This document shows positions 36,915 to 44,603 of a stretch of DNA of 64,000 nucleotides, piece after piece (the first letter of the stretch is position 1; each line of letters opens with the position of its first letter). The stretch is taken from contig CALIRO010000018.1 of NCBI GenBank assembly GCA_938042245.1, forward strand, positions 1 to 64,000, in the 5' to 3' direction. The notes under the pieces are model-generated. The model did no database searches. It worked only from the letters and a program-made list of their open reading frames with translations, and was not told the DNA's origin. The DNA is from an uncultured Thermoguttaceae bacterium. Lineage in GTDB: Bacteria; Planctomycetota; Planctomycetia; Pirellulales; Thermoguttaceae. The position numbers and the translations under genes were made by a program.

Positions 36915-38369
36915 ATGAGTAGCTCCGAATTAGCCTCCCAGCAATCCGAACAGGAGACCTTCCGGCTGAGGATTCTGGTAGTCGATGACGATCCGGCCGT
37001 CGGGGCCAGTTGTCGGCGGATTCTTTCGGCGGAGGGGCATGAGGTCGTCGTATTTGAGAATCCGCTAGCGGGCTTTCAGGCGGCCCTGAATGGACAGTAT
37101 GACTTGATTCTGTTGGATTTGGTGATGCCAGGCTTCCATGGAATGAAGTTTCTGGGACAATTGAAAGCAGCTGGTATTGCCACCCCGGTAGTGATTATCA
37201 CCGGCTATGCTACCGTAGAATCCGCCGTGGAGGCGATGAAACAAGGGGCGGCCGATTATATCTCCAAACCCTTTTCCCCAGACCAATTATCTACTTTGGT
37301 CCGGAAATTAGGTACTCGGGCAATTTGGTTTCGGCACACGCTGCCCGGCGGTAAACAAACCGAAATCTGCCAAGGCTTTGAAGGTATTCTGGGCCAAAGT
37401 CGGCCTATGCAGCAAGTCTTTGCGCTGATCAAACGAGTGGCCCCCACGGACGGGACTGTACTGATTACGGGGGAAAGCGGCACGGGCAAGGAGCTGGTGG
37501 CTCAGGCCATCCATCGGTTAAGCCCACGCCGCGACAAACCCTTGCTCGCCTGCGATTGTACCGCCTTGGCCCCGACGCTCCTAGAAAGCGAGCTCTTTGG
37601 GCATGTCAAAGGTTCCTTTTCCGGCGCCATCGCTACTAAAAAGGGCCTGTTTGAGGTGGCCGACGGCGGCACTGTTTTTTTGGACGAAGTCGGTAATCTC
37701 AGTCTGGAAACCCAGGCCAAACTACTCCGGGTTCTGGAAACACGCCGCGTCAAAAAGGTCGGTGATACCGCGGAGCGGCAGGTTGATATTCGCCTCATCG
37801 CCGCTACCAACCGCAATTTGGCGGAGATGGTTGGTGCAGGGCAGTTTCGGGAGGATCTTTACTATCGGCTGAATGTGGTGCCCATCCATTTGCCACCTTT
37901 GCGAGAGCGCCCCGGCGATGTGGCTCTATTGGCCAATGTGTTTTTGCGCCGGGCCTGCGCCAAGATGGACCGGCCGATAAAGGGATTTACCTTGGAGGCG
38001 ATGGCTCGGCTGGAGAGCTACGCTTGGCCAGGAAATGTAAGGGAGCTAAAGAATATTATTGAACGAATAGCCATCTTATGTGAGGGAGAATATATTGATG
38101 TGGTTCATTTGCCTTTGGAGATTCGGCAGGCACCGGTGCGGCCAACCCTGCTCCCTCTGCCCACCACATGGGAGGAATTTCGACAACTGAAAGAACAGGT
38201 GGCCGACAGCACTATCCAAGAGCTGGAACGCCGGTTTATCCTGGAAGCCCTACGCCGGGCTGGCGGCAATGTCTCTCGGGCGGCAAAACAAGTCCGGATG
38301 CTGCGGCCTAATTTCCACAAGTTGATGCGCAAATACGGGATTCGCCCAGAGGATATTCATTCGGAATAA
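36915..38369 (+). CDS. NtrC-family sigma-54-dependent response regulator
   Basis: 484 residues with three domains. The N-terminal receiver has the DDD start VVDDDPAV, phospho-Asp in LILLDLVMPG and Lys in YISKPF. The AAA+ domain has Walker A GESGTGKELVAQAIH, a sigma-54 contact loop GSFSGA (variant of GAFTGA, with the critical Thr replaced by Ser), Walker B GGTVFLDEV and an arginine region. The C-terminal Fis-type helix-turn-helix is AGGNVSRAAKQVRML. It activates RNA polymerase carrying sigma-54. AAGGAG lies before the ATG. It lies between the histidine kinase and the receiver/GcvH gene, which has a consensus sigma-54 promoter; that gene is therefore a likely target. Confidence 0.93.
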   Translation: MSSSELASQQSEQETFRLRILVVDDDPAVGASCRRILSAEGHEVVVFENPLAGFQAALNGQYDLILLDLVMPGFHGMKFLGQLKAAGIATPVVIITGYATVESAVEAMKQGAADYISKPFSPDQLSTLVRKLGTRAIWFRHTLPGGKQTEICQGFEGILGQSRPMQQVFALIKRVAPTDGTVLITGESGTGKELVAQAIHRLSPRRDKPLLACDCTALAPTLLESELFGHVKGSFSGAIATKKGLFEVADGGTVFLDEVGNLSLETQAKLLRVLETRRVKKVGDTAERQVDIRLIAATNRNLAEMVGAGQFREDLYYRLNVVPIHLPPLRERPGDVALLANVFLRRACAKMDRPIKGFTLEAMARLESYAWPGNVRELKNIIERIAILCEGEYIDVVHLPLEIRQAPVRPTLLPLPTTWEEFRQLKEQVADSTIQELERRFILEALRRAGGNVSRAAKQVRMLRPNFHKLMRKYGIRPEDIHSE

Positions 38370-38424
38370 CAGGCTTCCTTCTCTTTCCGGCTTTGGGATA
38401 TTTCAGTCGACTGATACATCTTTT

Positions 38425-38585
38425 GTCATTCCTGCGCAAGCAGGAAGCCAGGTTTTATCGGGGTGCCAGTCTGGGTTCCCATTAATGCGGAACCAAGTTT
38501 CTGGACCGTCGCTTGCGCGGCACGGACAACAGGGGACCTTTCTTGGAAAAGGTACGAAAATTCTTCCTTGGGCTGACCTGTTACC
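38425..38585. repeat. Palindromic repeat plus diverged R2-like right end
   Basis: GTCATTCCTGCGCAAGCAGG (38425-38444) is the widespread bacterial extragenic palindrome type (hairpin CCTGC-GCAA-GCAGG); a related copy is at 60.2 kb. It is followed by TTTCTGGACCGTCGCTTGCG and, at 38568-38585, TTGGGCTGACCTGTTACC, which resembles the R2 right end. The 38370-39018 spacer otherwise holds no gene; an AT-rich palindrome CAAATAGGTATTTG is at 38925-38938. Confidence 0.45.
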
Positions 38586-39018
38586 TGCCTTTTTCACTCC
38601 AGAGGGTGGTATCGGCTGCGTTTGCCAAATCGGGCATGCTGTTCTGGGGGGAAGTCGGAAGGGGCCTTTGGAAAAGTTGGGTCAGAGGGGGGGTGTCCTT
38701 CGGAAAGCAAACAAATGATTACTATTTTCTGCTGCTCCCACTTTATTGGGCGGCCGGACCCTATAGGAAGCCCTAGCGTATAATAAACAAAGATATCCTG
38801 TATCTTAAAAAGATACACTCTGGCGGAATGTTTTCCCTCCTATGGGGAAAAGGAGATTTTCCATAACTTCTGAAATAATAAATAGTTATGTCCATGCTTC
38901 TCAGAAAGTTTCTTGGATACCACCAAATAGGTATTTGTAATTCCCCTATAAGATGACAATTTGCTTAACCTCTTTCGGAATAAAGAGTTGTGTTAAATTT
39001 TTCTATCACAGGCTCCTT

Positions 39019-39034
39019 TGGCACCTTTTTTGCA
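39019..39034 (+). promoter_or_regulatory. Sigma-54 (-24/-12) promoter
   Basis: TGGCAC-N5-TTGCA matches the -24/-12 consensus, with GG at 39020-39021 and GC at 39032-39033 and the required 12-base register. Transcription would start near 39045, about 60 bases before the ATG of the receiver/GcvH fusion gene. The upstream gene encodes a sigma-54 activator. The palindrome CAAATAGGTATTTG ~95 bases upstream is a candidate activator site. Confidence 0.7.
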
Positions 39035-39103
39035 ATGTTTGTGGAAAGCCAGTTCCTCCCCGCCGGAAACAAAATACGAACCTTTTGTCGAGGAGACCAA
39101 GCC

Positions 39104-40687
39104 ATGTCCCAAACCCGGAAACTGCTCGTTGTGGATGATGAAGAAGTCATCTGCCAAGCCTGTCGTCGGATTTTCACCCGTCAGGGCTTTGAAGTGGAAA
39201 CCTATTTGGATCCCCGTGAAGCCTTGGCGAAAGCCATCCAACAAGATTATATAGGTATTCTTTTGGACATTAAAATGCCGATTATGGACGGCATCGAATT
39301 CCTAGAAGAACTCCGGAAGGTAAAGCCTAATGTGCCGGTGTTGATTATGACCGGCTATCCAAGCATCCCGAATGCGGCCGCTGCCATCCGCCTCGGTGCA
39401 GCTGACTATATTACCAAACCCTTTACTCCCGAAGAGATCACTCAGGCGGTGCATCGGATGCTTTCGGTTCGTCAGGTAACGCCGCCAGAACCGACTGAAC
39501 AACCCCCTGCCCCTGCAATTCAGCCGGAAGGTTTCCTCTTTTTTGACCAATCCTGGTTCCAGTTGGAGGCGGACGGTTCCGCCTGTGTAGGAGCGGTGCT
39601 GCCGGGCTTACAACGTCAGCCAATTACTGCCCTGCATCTGCCGAAAATTGGTGAAGTGGTCTATCAAGGATTGCCGTTGGCTGCTCTGCGCCTGGCCGAC
39701 AAACCCTGGACAATCATCCGGGCGCCTCTTTCCGGAGTGGTGGCAGCAATTAACGAAGAGCTGGCCCAAAAGCCGACGCTTTTGGCCGACGACCCGTGCG
39801 GCCAAGGCTGGGTAGCCTGCCTCTGTACCACCCGATTTGAAGAAGAGGTGAGTCGGTGCCGACGCCGCAGCTTGATTCTGGTAAACACCAATTCATCTAC
39901 CGGCCAAATGCAGCGAGATAGCCTCGTCGGCCTAGGATGCGAAGTCCACTGGATCTGTTCCCGGGAGGCCTTGGCCGAAACCATGCCTCGTATCGATTCG
40001 GAGAGTGTAATCTTTTGGGATGCAGCGTCATTGGGCGAGGAGGGCCCGATGCTGGTCGGCCAACTGAAGAGTCTGGCCCCCGCTGCAAAGATTGTGGTGT
40101 TGGCTTCTCCCCAGACCCCCTGGGAAACCGCCTACCGCAAACAAGGAATCTTCTACTATGCGGTAGACCCATTTGGCGACCGAGAGATTGTCGAAATTGT
40201 GGATGCTGTATTTCGGGCCGCCGAACCTACCCCCCCACCCCCAGCCAAGTTCCAAAAATCCCAAGCCGAGGCCATCAGCAGCATCACCATCACCAACCGC
40301 AACGGCCATAAAGTGCACCTATTGGCCGCTCCAGGCCTGCTGTGGCGGAACGAAGGCTTGGGCGCTCTAATCCGGCAGAAACTGATCGATATGATGCTTC
40401 CGGTAGTGATTACGCCGGGCGAAGCTAGCATGTCAGCCTCGGAGATTTCGAAAAGCGCCAGCAAGTGCGACCGGCTGATGGTGCTCAAAGTGCGGGATGC
40501 CGATCAACTGCCCGGCGCCTTGGCTCGGGATATCAAAGCGGAAGTAGGTGGAGAATCCGGAATGCCGCCCGTGCGAATCACCCTGCTGATGATCCAACCC
40601 GATTCCCTAGGTGGCCTATCTGGCTTGGATCCGAAAACCCTGGCCGCTCTAGCCGACCATATCGTCCACGAAATGGCTACCTATTAA
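39104..40687 (+). CDS. Receiver / GcvH-like lipoyl-fold / pseudo-receiver fusion
   Basis: 527 residues. Residues 1-125 are a complete receiver (VVDDEEVI, phospho-Asp in GILLDIKMP, YITKPF). Residues ~140-245 resemble glycine-cleavage H protein: SWFQLEADGSACVG, LPKIGEVV, then APLSGVVAAINEEL and DDPCGQGWVA. Lys200 in ADKPWTIIRAP is 8 residues before the Pro, the register of the lipoyl lysine in GcvH, but the usual ESVKA context is lost. Residues ~250-375 look like a degenerate second receiver, with VDPF replacing KPF. The last ~130 residues are unassigned. ATG 39104 has AGGAGA upstream. Expression is probably sigma-54 dependent, and the kinase/activator pair upstream is the likely controller. 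It may sense lipoyl redox or acyl state; this is inference. Confidence 0.8.
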   Translation: MSQTRKLLVVDDEEVICQACRRIFTRQGFEVETYLDPREALAKAIQQDYIGILLDIKMPIMDGIEFLEELRKVKPNVPVLIMTGYPSIPNAAAAIRLGAADYITKPFTPEEITQAVHRMLSVRQVTPPEPTEQPPAPAIQPEGFLFFDQSWFQLEADGSACVGAVLPGLQRQPITALHLPKIGEVVYQGLPLAALRLADKPWTIIRAPLSGVVAAINEELAQKPTLLADDPCGQGWVACLCTTRFEEEVSRCRRRSLILVNTNSSTGQMQRDSLVGLGCEVHWICSREALAETMPRIDSESVIFWDAASLGEEGPMLVGQLKSLAPAAKIVVLASPQTPWETAYRKQGIFYYAVDPFGDREIVEIVDAVFRAAEPTPPPPAKFQKSQAEAISSITITNRNGHKVHLLAAPGLLWRNEGLGALIRQKLIDMMLPVVITPGEASMSASEISKSASKCDRLMVLKVRDADQLPGALARDIKAEVGGESGMPPVRITLLMIQPDSLGGLSGLDPKTLAALADHIVHEMATY

Positions 40688-40688
40688 T

Positions 40689-40877
40689 GGAACCTCTGAA
40701 TAACCCAAAGGAGATATTTTTACACTGTTTCGGAACCTCCGTGCATAGCCACCACATATAGTGGCACTGCTAATATTAGACTCAATATATAGTGCCCAGC
40801 AATGGGAACCGATAGGCAAAGATATGAATCAAATATTCATAAAGTTCATATAATGTTCAGAATTTCGCAGAGCTTCC
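40689..40877 (-). repeat. R1 element copy B (189 bp)
   Basis: Same length and ends as copy A in reverse orientation (GGAACCTCTGAATAAC ... GCAGAGCTTCC). It is flanked by TAAT on both sides (40685-40688 and 40878-40881), a clear 4-bp target duplication. The left TAAT includes the stop codon of the receiver/GcvH gene, so the element landed exactly at that gene's end. Confidence 0.85.
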
Positions 40878-40976
40878 TAATCAGTTTCATCAGTCCCACC
40901 GAGGTTGATCGATAGGTCCCCCCAATGGTGCTACTCATGCTTATCATCTTGGTGGGTTCCGAAATACTGGTGAATC

Positions 40977-41196
40977 CTTCGCACTTGGCTTGCTGAATAA
41001 GAATCCATTTGTTGGGGACCCTCCATGAACTGCTCTTGGATTTTCGCTTGCCTTGCTGAGTATGGGGCAAGCAGAACATAGTGCCACGATACTTCTTAAA
41101 ACTTCTCTTGGCTTGCTGAAGTGATTTGTCCGCCAGAGGTCTCTAGGTGGGGCCGGCTGCGAAATTCGTTCGGAATATTCGCTTAGCCTGCTGAAG
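40977..41196 (+). repeat. Four degenerate spaced repeats in a gene-free kilobase
   Basis: A motif like TTCGCTTGGCTTGCTGAA recurs at about 40978-40997, 41043-41060, 41103-41120 and 41178-41195, with start-to-start spacing of about 60 to 75 bases. The copies differ by several bases. The 40878-41779 stretch has no supported gene; its frames (for example 41253-41489) have no recognisable content. It could be a decayed repeat array or remnant of a mobile element. Confidence 0.4.
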
Positions 41197-41779
41197 CCCC
41201 GGACAGTAGCGAAGCCGAAGGGGTTGCAAGCAGCATACTCACTTCATTCACGTTGGAGGTTGCCCCCAGCGTCCACACCCTCTCTAAGTGGAGTTGCAGG
41301 GGGCATGCGAACTTCATTCTCCTAGGATGGGAGTACGTGTTTCCGAACATCCAAGGGAGATTCTCCCTTCACCAGAGTAAAAGAAAAGGACTATTTTTCG
41401 GAGACGTCAAGAGAAGAGAGGTCGAAGTTAATACAGGAAATTTACATCATATAGATAAACTTTGGGCGGACCTCAAAGCTATGTTTTGAGAATATATAGA
41501 AAATAGGCAAAATAACAAGACCTGACAAACGAATCGCATCTAACCAACATAAATTCAGAAAAATCATTCTTCTTCCATCCTGTTAAAAATTTGCCGACAA
41601 CTCAAAAGAACCCCCTCCAAAAACCAGTTGGGCCCCAAAAGGAGGGTCCCCATTTCATCCAGAGGAAATGGGTATCTCCAAAAAAGCTCAAAAGCTCTTT
41701 CCGGGGAGCAAAGCGGTATGGAGATGGCCATTCCGATGAGCGGAGATGTTCAACCTTCCGGGGTTGGGTAACGGTGTCG

Positions 41780-43099
41780 ATGGATCCGTCCGTGTTATTT
41801 CGCTCAAGTGGGCAGCGAGACGATCGCCGCCGATTATTGCTCTGTGAGCCGAGCCTCTCGGCCCAGGTGGCTGCTCCGCGCAGGCGGTTGCGCCGAAAAC
41901 GTCCGCAGTCGTTATCCCCCCATTATGGGGATGGCGCCTTTATGGAGCATATTCCGAAGCTCACCGATTTAATCCCCCGGTCCCTGTGGCCCTATGGACT
42001 GGTTTTGCTGGTGGGCCTGGTCATCATTGCTGGTTTGGAATGGCTCTATGCTGGGCTAATGCCCCAACTTGCCCCCTGGACTGCCGACGGGACCGTGGAA
42101 AGTTTCGACTTGAAGGCAGAAGGCAGCTTAGCGGTCTGGTTCTCTTCGACCAGCCTGCTGCTGGCTGCTGGAGTCTCGGTCATTGTGTATTTGGTGCGTC
42201 GGTATCGGCGGGACGACTATCAGGGGCGGTATCGGATTTGGTTGTGGGCGGCAGGGTGTTGGTTGCTGATGAGCGTAGATGAGTCGGCCAGCCTCCATGA
42301 AGGCTTTAAAGAGATGATGGTTCTGCTGACAGGCCAGCGCCTGGGCGGGGACGGTTCCTTGTGGTGGGCGGCGGCTTACTTTTTCCTCCTGGCCGGAGTA
42401 GGCATACGCCTGCTGGCCGATATGCGCGAATGCCTCCTTTCGTGCGCTGGATTGATCGGGGCAGCAGTCTGTTATGCCACGGCCGTGGCGGTCCGGTTAG
42501 AATGGCTAAGTGCCCCTTCGGCCATGCAGGGGGTGATGATCGAAGAGGGGGGAGAGATGCTCGGCGATTGGCTGCTGCTGGTGGCCATGGCCCTACATGC
42601 CCGCCATGTGATCCTGGAGGCCGAAGGCCGACGGGCACAAACCGATCCGGCCCATTCCGCTCTTTTCGCCGAGGCATCCGCCTCGGACGGACTGGCCAGT
42701 GGGCAGCTATCCGGCGGCGGCATTTCCGGCGGCTCTTCTGCTGGTGGTACCTTGACCCCGGCGCATAGCAGTTCAGTGGGCACTCCATATAGGGGGGCTT
42801 CCTCAGCCAGCCTAGGGCCAAATCCCTCGGCCTCATCCGCTTCCTTCACAGCCGGCGCTGCCTGGGAGAACATCGCCGCTTCCGGGTCCAATGCGGCGCC
42901 GAATATTTCTGCTGGGGCTGGGTCTGCTTCTCCAGGTAGCGGGCTGCCCGGCCCCACTCCCACCAGCCAAGTCAGTTCTCCGAACCCCTCCCTGTGGTCT
43001 TCTCCCCCTCGGCGATTGACCGAGGCAGAAAAGAAAGCCCTCCGGCGCAAACTGGAAAAACTCCGCAAACAACGTGAAAACCAAACACAAAACTCGTAA
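41780..43099 (+). CDS. Membrane protein with Ser/Gly-rich tail
   Basis: 439 residues if started at ATG 41780. After an Arg-rich N-terminal stretch there are four to five membrane helices, e.g. YGLVLLVGLVIIAGLEWLY, SLLLAAGVSVIVYLVRRY and WWAAAYFFLLAGVGIRLLA, with a conserved-looking MSVDESASLHEGFK segment between helices. A ~120-residue Ser/Gly/Ala-rich, low-complexity region follows, and the protein ends in a basic helix EKKALRRKLEKLRKQRE. No family is recognised. The start is uncertain: the frame is open to 41591, but that part is basic and lacks hydrophobic or conserved features; no strong ribosome site was found. Confidence 0.6.
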   Translation: MDPSVLFRSSGQRDDRRRLLLCEPSLSAQVAAPRRRLRRKRPQSLSPHYGDGAFMEHIPKLTDLIPRSLWPYGLVLLVGLVIIAGLEWLYAGLMPQLAPWTADGTVESFDLKAEGSLAVWFSSTSLLLAAGVSVIVYLVRRYRRDDYQGRYRIWLWAAGCWLLMSVDESASLHEGFKEMMVLLTGQRLGGDGSLWWAAAYFFLLAGVGIRLLADMRECLLSCAGLIGAAVCYATAVAVRLEWLSAPSAMQGVMIEEGGEMLGDWLLLVAMALHARHVILEAEGRRAQTDPAHSALFAEASASDGLASGQLSGGGISGGSSAGGTLTPAHSSSVGTPYRGASSASLGPNPSASSASFTAGAAWENIAASGSNAAPNISAGAGSASPGSGLPGPTPTSQVSSPNPSLWSSPPRRLTEAEKKALRRKLEKLRKQRENQTQNS

Positions 43100-43171
43100 A
43101 TAGCCCTCTGAAAACACTCCCGTGGGTAGAGCCGCCACCTCTCCAAGCACCTTCTACGATCCATATTTGGG

Positions 43172-43331
43172 GAACCCTTCCGCCCAATAGCGCACCAAGG
43201 CATTCCTCCGAAAGCAGCAATGCAGTTTTTTGTGCTAGTTTATTTGTTCTGCACTGCCGATGGCCCGGCAGTGGCACCCAAAGGTGTTGCTCGGGTCAAC
43301 CAGGCAGCTTCTTCATTCGGCGGAAGTGTTC
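43172..43331 (+). repeat. R2 element copy c (160 bp)
   Basis: Ends GAACCCTTCCGCCCAATA (43172) and CATTCGGCGGAAGTGTTC (43331) are inverted repeats. The interior matches copy b: CATTCCTCCGAAA, GTTTATTTGTTCTG, AACCAGGCAGCTTCTTC. It lies 10 bases from R1 copy C, so the two families are adjacent here. Confidence 0.8.
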
Positions 43332-43341
43332 TTTATGGTGT

Positions 43342-43487
43342 GGGAGTTCTGCAAAATCCGGAACATTACGAGAACTTTATGAACATTTGGTTCATTCCTT
43401 TGCCTATCGGTTCCCCTTGCCGGGTACTATATATTGAGTCTCATATTGGCATACCACTATATGTTGGGCCCGGTTAGCAGAGGTTCC
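43342..43487 (+). repeat. R1 element copy C (146 bp, internally deleted)
   Basis: Shares the R1 left half (TTTGCCTATCGGTTCCC, GAGTCTCATATTGG) and right end GCAGAGGTTCC, but lacks ~43 bases including the AAAAATATCTCC segment. Flanks GTGT and TTGT match at 3 of 4 bases. It ends 3 bases from the stop codon of ltaE. Confidence 0.75.
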
Positions 43488-43490
43488 TTG

Positions 43491-44537
43491 TTATTTTTTC
43501 CTTAGCAGCATCTTTTCCATGGCTTGAATAAACCGGTCCACGTCGGCGCCGGAGACATCCAGGTGAGTAACCAGGCGGATTTTGCCTTCGGCCGTTGGGA
43601 GAACCAGGATACCCTCTTTCCGGAGGGCATCGGCTAGTTGCTGAGGGGTACCCCAGCGAGGCGAAATCCGGAAAAAGACCATATTGGTTTCTGGTTTGGG
43701 CGGATCCAGTTCCACCAGATCAAACCGCCGGAGGCCCTCGGCCAATCGCTGGGCGTTTGCATGATCCTCGGCCAGCCGGTCGATATGGTGGTCCAGGGCG
43801 TAGAGGGCTGCTGCTGCCAGGATGCCAGCCTGGCGCATGCCACCGCCTAAGACCTTCCGATGCCGATGGGCCTGCTGGATCAGGTCTTTTGGTCCGGCCA
43901 AGGCACTGCCAACCGGAGCGCCCAGTCCTTTACTGAAGCAAACGGTAACCGTATCAAAATGTTTGGTCCAGTCGGCTGGCCGGATGCCAGTAGCTACGGC
44001 GGCGTTCCACAATCGGGCGCCGTCCAGATGGCGGCGCAGCCCGTGCTGGGCGGCCCACTGGCAGATTGCCTCCACGAGCGGGTAGGGCTGAATAGTGCCG
44101 CCGCCTCGGTTATGCGTGTTTTCTAGGGTGATCAAGCGCGTTTGGGCGAAGTGGGCGTTGGGCGGCCGAATAAGGCCTTCCAGCTGCTCAACGGTAATCA
44201 CCCCGTATCGACCTTCGACCGTTCGAGCCGCCACACCGGCAATCTGAGCGTAGCCGGCCTGCTCATAGTGAAACAGATGGCAGTGTGCCTCGCAGATCAT
44301 TTCGTCGCCTGGTCGGCAATGGGTACGGATAGCCACCAGATTGGCCATGGTGCCCGACGGCACAAAAAGGGCCGCCTCTTTGCCCAAAAGCTCGGCCACC
44401 CGCTCTTGCAGCCGATTGACAGTTGGGTCTTCGCCGAAAACATCATCGCCCACTTCGGCCTCTTGCATAGCCCGCCGCATCGCCGGCGTCGGCCGGGTTA
44501 CCGTATCGCTCCGAAAATCAATCCACCGCTCCGCCAT
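43491..44537 (-). CDS. ltaE: Low-specificity L-threonine aldolase
   Basis: 348 residues, normal length. A PLP-dependent fold type I enzyme: N-terminal [28 protein letters not shown], the [11 protein letters not shown] segment that contacts PLP, and the Schiff-base Lys in [13 protein letters not shown]. It cleaves L-threonine or L-allo-threonine to glycine and acetaldehyde. AAGGAGGG lies 7 bases before ATG. An R1 element sits directly past its stop codon. The SGNH gene upstream on the same strand is only 66 bases away, so the two may be co-transcribed. Confidence 0.93.
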   Translation of the reverse strand: MAERWIDFRSDTVTRPTPAMRRAMQEAEVGDDVFGEDPTVNRLQERVAELLGKEAALFVPSGTMANLVAIRTHCRPGDEMICEAHCHLFHYEQAGYAQIAGVAARTVEGRYGVITVEQLEGLIRPPNAHFAQTRLITLENTHNRGGGTIQPYPLVEAICQWAAQHGLRRHLDGARLWNAAVATGIRPADWTKHFDTVTVCFSKGLGAPVGSALAGPKDLIQQAHRHRKVLGGGMRQAGILAAAALYALDHHIDRLAEDHANAQRLAEGLRRFDLVELDPPKPETNMVFFRISPRWGTPQQLADALRKEGILVLPTAEGKIRLVTHLDVSGADVDRFIQAMEKMLLRKK

Positions 44538-44603
44538 GAAACTGCCCTCCTTGCTGAAACCTTTGCAGGATTCTGAATCCGTTAGACACCGGCTGGGATT
44601 GGA

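Noticed and set aside
40977-41196. CRISPR-like array
   Set aside because: Repeats are about 18-20 bases and highly variable, spacing is uneven, and no cas gene is present.
41591-41779. N-terminal extension of the membrane protein gene
   Set aside because: TTG start, basic unstructured sequence, no ribosome site; kept as uncertain.
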